Below, one piece after another: positions 61,888 to 64,000 of a stretch of DNA of 64,000 bases (within the stretch, counting starts at the first letter, position 1; each line of letters opens with the position of its first letter). Both the position numbers and the translations under genes were made by a program. This DNA comes from Ruania alba (lineage in GTDB: Bacteria > Actinomycetota > Actinomycetes > Actinomycetales > Beutenbergiaceae): NCBI RefSeq assembly GCF_900105765.1, contig NZ_FNTX01000001.1, positions 62,001 to 126,000 on the forward strand, written 5' to 3'. The notes under the pieces were generated by a model. The model was given only the letters and a program-made list of their open reading frames with translations. It ran no database searches and was not told where the DNA came from.

Positions 61888-64000
61888 GCTCCCTCCTCCC
61901 AGGGGCCGATCGGGTTGCCGAGCCACCGGGTGCGGCTCGGTACGGATTCACCGCGCATCACCAGCGATGCGGGTCCCACTGTCGCATCACGGTCGAGATG
62001 CGCAGCAGGCAGGATCACACTGTTCGGTCCGAGAGTGGCTCCGGCACCGATGACCACGCGGTCCATGGCGAGCACCCGGTCGTGGAACAGATGGGTCTGC
62101 ACCACGCATCCGGCGTTGATGCACGATCCTGCGCCCAACTCGACCAGATCCGGTTCGGGAAGCCAGTACGTATCGCACCAGACGCCGTCGCCGATCTTCG
62201 CCCCCATGGCGCGGAACCACACGTTCAGGGCGACGGTGCCCTGTGCCAGGGAGCAGAACCATCGTGCGGCGAGAACTTCGGTGAAGGTGTCGGCCAGCTC
62301 GCCGCGCCACACCGCCCCGCTCCACAGCGGGTGCTCGCTGACGCGGTGCGCACCCACCAGGAGCCACTTCGCCGCCACCGTGACCCCCGCGGCGATCAGG
62401 CCGGCGAGCAGCAGGACCAGCGGGCCGAGCAGCACCGCGGCGATGAGGCCCGTCCAGGACCAGGGGTTATCGGCCGAACCTCCGAGGAGTGCCAGCAGCG
62501 TGGTGCCTACGACGAGCATGAGGCACACGGAGCCGAACAGGGGGATCACCCGGCAGGTCTCGACGACTCCACGCAGCACCCGCAGGCGGGTGCTCGGTTC
62601 GTAAGTGCGCGTCTCGTCGGCCGGCCCGCCCTCGCGGCGCAGCTGGGTGGGCGGACTGCCGATCCATGACGTCCCCGCTCGGGCGGTGCCGCGCTTGGGT
62701 GCTGCGGAGAGGACGGCCACGAGTGAGGCCTTCGGGATCTTCCGTCCCGGTGCGGCCATCCCGGAGTTGCCGAGGAAGGCGCGTTTGCCGATCTTCACGC
62801 GTTCGGCTCGCAGCCACCCACCGGTGAGCTCGTAGCCGCCGACGAGCGTGTCGTCCGCGAGGAAGGACTGGTCGCCGATCTGTGTCAGCTTCGGGATCAG
62901 CACCACCGTGGATGCCTCGACGCCGCGGCCCACGCGGGCGCCGAGGGCTCGCAGCCACCACGGCGTGAGTGCCCCGGCATACAGGGGAAAGAGCCAATCG
63001 CGGGCTTCGTCCATGAGCCGTACGGTGGCCCACACGGCCAGCCCCCGCCCGGAGCGTACGGGCACCGGGCCGCTGCGGATAGCCGGGGCGAGGATCCGCA
63101 CGACGGCGATGACCAGGATCATCAAGGTCGCATATCCGACCAGCGCGGCCAGCGGCAGCCACGGCCATACCGTCGCCCACGCGTGGCTCAGGTCCGTCGC
63201 AGTGCGCAGCGCCGGCCACAGCACCAGCGCACCGACCGCCGCGGCGCACCAGGGCAGGGCGGCCAGGAACGTGCCGATGACGGCGTAGCCCGTCACCCAG
63301 GCGCGGCCACCGGCGGGGGCTCGCTTGGACCAGGGGCCGCGGGCGGAGCCGGTGACCTCAGCGGGAGATCCGGAGACCAACCGTTCGGCCCGCACCCTGC
63401 CGGCGACGAACGATCCCGCGGCCACTTCGGCGCCCCGGCCCACCGTGGCCCCTGGGCCGAGCGTGCTCCGGGCACCGATCCGCGCCCGGGCGGCGATCGA
63501 GATCCGGCCCAGATGCACCCGATCACCGTCGATCCAGGCACCGGTCAGATCCACCTCGGGTTCCACGCAGGCACGCTTGCCGATCCGGAGGAAGCCGGTG
63601 ACCGGTGGCAGGGAGTGCAGATCCACGTTCGCGCCGATCTTGGCGCCGAGCAGGCGTGCGTACCAGGTGATCGATGCGGCGCCGGCGAGCCCCGTCGCGG
63701 CCAGTTCGTCTTGGATCCGGCCGGCCAGCCAGTACCGCAGATGAACCTTCCCGCCGCGGGGGTAGGTGCCCGGCTGGATGCCGCGCAGCACCGCGCGGAT
63801 CAGTCCGGCTGCGACGAGCATCCGGCCCTGCGGGAGGAGGAACAGTGCAGTGGTGAGGGCCACCAGCCAGATCGGGGGCGCCGGCCACCAGCTGAGTACC
63901 GGATGCAGCAGCACGCCGGCGAGCAGGAGCCAGGCGATCCATCGCAGTGTCGCCAGTGCGCGCAGCGGGTAGAACGCGAGGATCTGCCCCACCTTCGTCC
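61884..64000 (-). CDS. Pls/PosA-type non-ribosomal peptide synthetase, C-terminal part (5' truncated)
   Basis: The frame is open to the right window edge; 704 residues are visible. They match the terminal region of Pls/PosA-family synthetases. Six membrane helices occur (about 14-32, 41-57, 232-256, 274-300, 480-505, 515-545). They separate three soluble segments with left-handed beta-helix character (IGARSTLGPGATVGRGAEVA; IGDQSFLADDTLVGGYEL; IGAGATLGPNSVILPAAHL). The segment opens TKVGQILAFYPLRALATLRW, as expected just after a carrier domain. Epsilon-poly-lysine synthetase has this architecture: adenylation, carrier, then six helices and three tandem domains that polymerise one amino acid. 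The adenylation domain, which sets the substrate, lies outside the window. Confidence 0.88.
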   Translation of the reverse strand, partial: TKVGQILAFYPLRALATLRWIAWLLLAGVLLHPVLSWWPAPPIWLVALTTALFLLPQGRMLVAAGLIRAVLRGIQPGTYPRGGKVHLRYWLAGRIQDELAATGLAGAASITWYARLLGAKIGANVDLHSLPPVTGFLRIGKRACVEPEVDLTGAWIDGDRVHLGRISIAARARIGARSTLGPGATVGRGAEVAAGSFVAGRVRAERLVSGSPAEVTGSARGPWSKRAPAGGRAWVTGYAVIGTFLAALPWCAAAVGALVLWPALRTATDLSHAWATVWPWLPLAALVGYATLMILVIAVVRILAPAIRSGPVPVRSGRGLAVWATVRLMDEARDWLFPLYAGALTPWWLRALGARVGRGVEASTVVLIPKLTQIGDQSFLADDTLVGGYELTGGWLRAERVKIGKRAFLGNSGMAAPGRKIPKASLVAVLSAAPKRGTARAGTSWIGSPPTQLRREGGPADETRTYEPSTRLRVLRGVVETCRVIPLFGSVCLMLVVGTTLLALLGGSADNPWSWTGLIAAVLLGPLVLLLAGLIAAGVTVAAKWLLVGAHRVSEHPLWSGAVWRGELADTFTEVLAARWFCSLAQGTVALNVWFRAMGAKIGDGVWCDTYWLPEPDLVELGAGSCINAGCVVQTHLFHDRVLAMDRVVIGAGATLGPNSVILPAAHLDRDATVGPASLVMRGESVPSRTRWLGNPIGPWEEGA

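Overview
The window is high-GC DNA with short gaps, frequent GTG starts and ATGA/GTGA stop-start overlaps. It encodes ClpC, a mycothiol-type DinB/MDMPI protein, an actinobacterial glutaredoxin, and many LacI, ROK, GntR and IclR regulators. This points to a saprophytic actinomycete (Actinomycetota, probably Micrococcales) that lives on plant or other complex carbohydrate. I cannot name the genus from sequence alone. I see no rRNA, tRNA, CRISPR array, insertion sequence or prophage.

Layout. 1-12.1 kb: housekeeping and assorted genes. These are the 3' part of a GLUG-repeat surface protein, an MFS exporter, a YigZ protein, clpC, an SGNH hydrolase, two small membrane proteins, a DEAD-box RNA helicase, an ArsR-SRPBCC pair and a membrane-anchored glutaredoxin. 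Two families of long intergenic palindromes occur here, two copies each. 12.2-17.2 kb: LacI regulator plus araB-araD-araA, the L-arabinose route to D-xylulose 5-phosphate. 17.4-26.3 kb: LacI regulator, cytoplasmic type I sulfatase, sugar ABC importer, GH1-like hydrolase and ROK regulator. The same palindromic operator lies before the sulfatase and before the binding protein. 26.4-37.3 kb: secreted GH27 and cytosolic GH36 alpha-galactosidases, divergent from an LplB/YtcP-type ABC importer, its binding protein and a GH95 alpha-L-fucosidase.

37.4-47.4 kb: a probable sugar-acid locus. LDH2-type dehydrogenase, iron-type alcohol dehydrogenase and aldehyde dehydrogenase lie on the minus strand. GntR/FCD regulator, ABC permeases, two enolase-superfamily enzymes and a binding protein lie on the plus strand. 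The two halves face away from interleaved promoters. 47.4-52.3 kb: a glycolate/glyoxylate module (GlcD-like oxidase, malate synthase G, GlcG-like protein) divergent from an IclR regulator. 52.3-60 kb: nucleoside-kinase-like P-loop protein, FMN alpha-hydroxy-acid oxidase, L-fucose-isomerase-like enzyme with its LacI regulator, nucleoside hydrolase, DinB/MDMPI protein and another LacI regulator. 60-64 kb: phosphopantetheinyl transferase, short M1 peptidase and the C-terminal part of a Pls/PosA-type synthetase that runs off the window.

How it fits together: extracellular and intracellular glycosidases, three ABC importers and local repressors feed arabinose, galactose, fucose and sugar acids into central metabolism, while the glyoxylate module collects two-carbon fragments. 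The most unusual locus is the last one, which looks like a homopoly(amino acid) synthetase with its own activating enzyme and a partner peptidase. All function calls rest on motifs read by eye; no database search was run.
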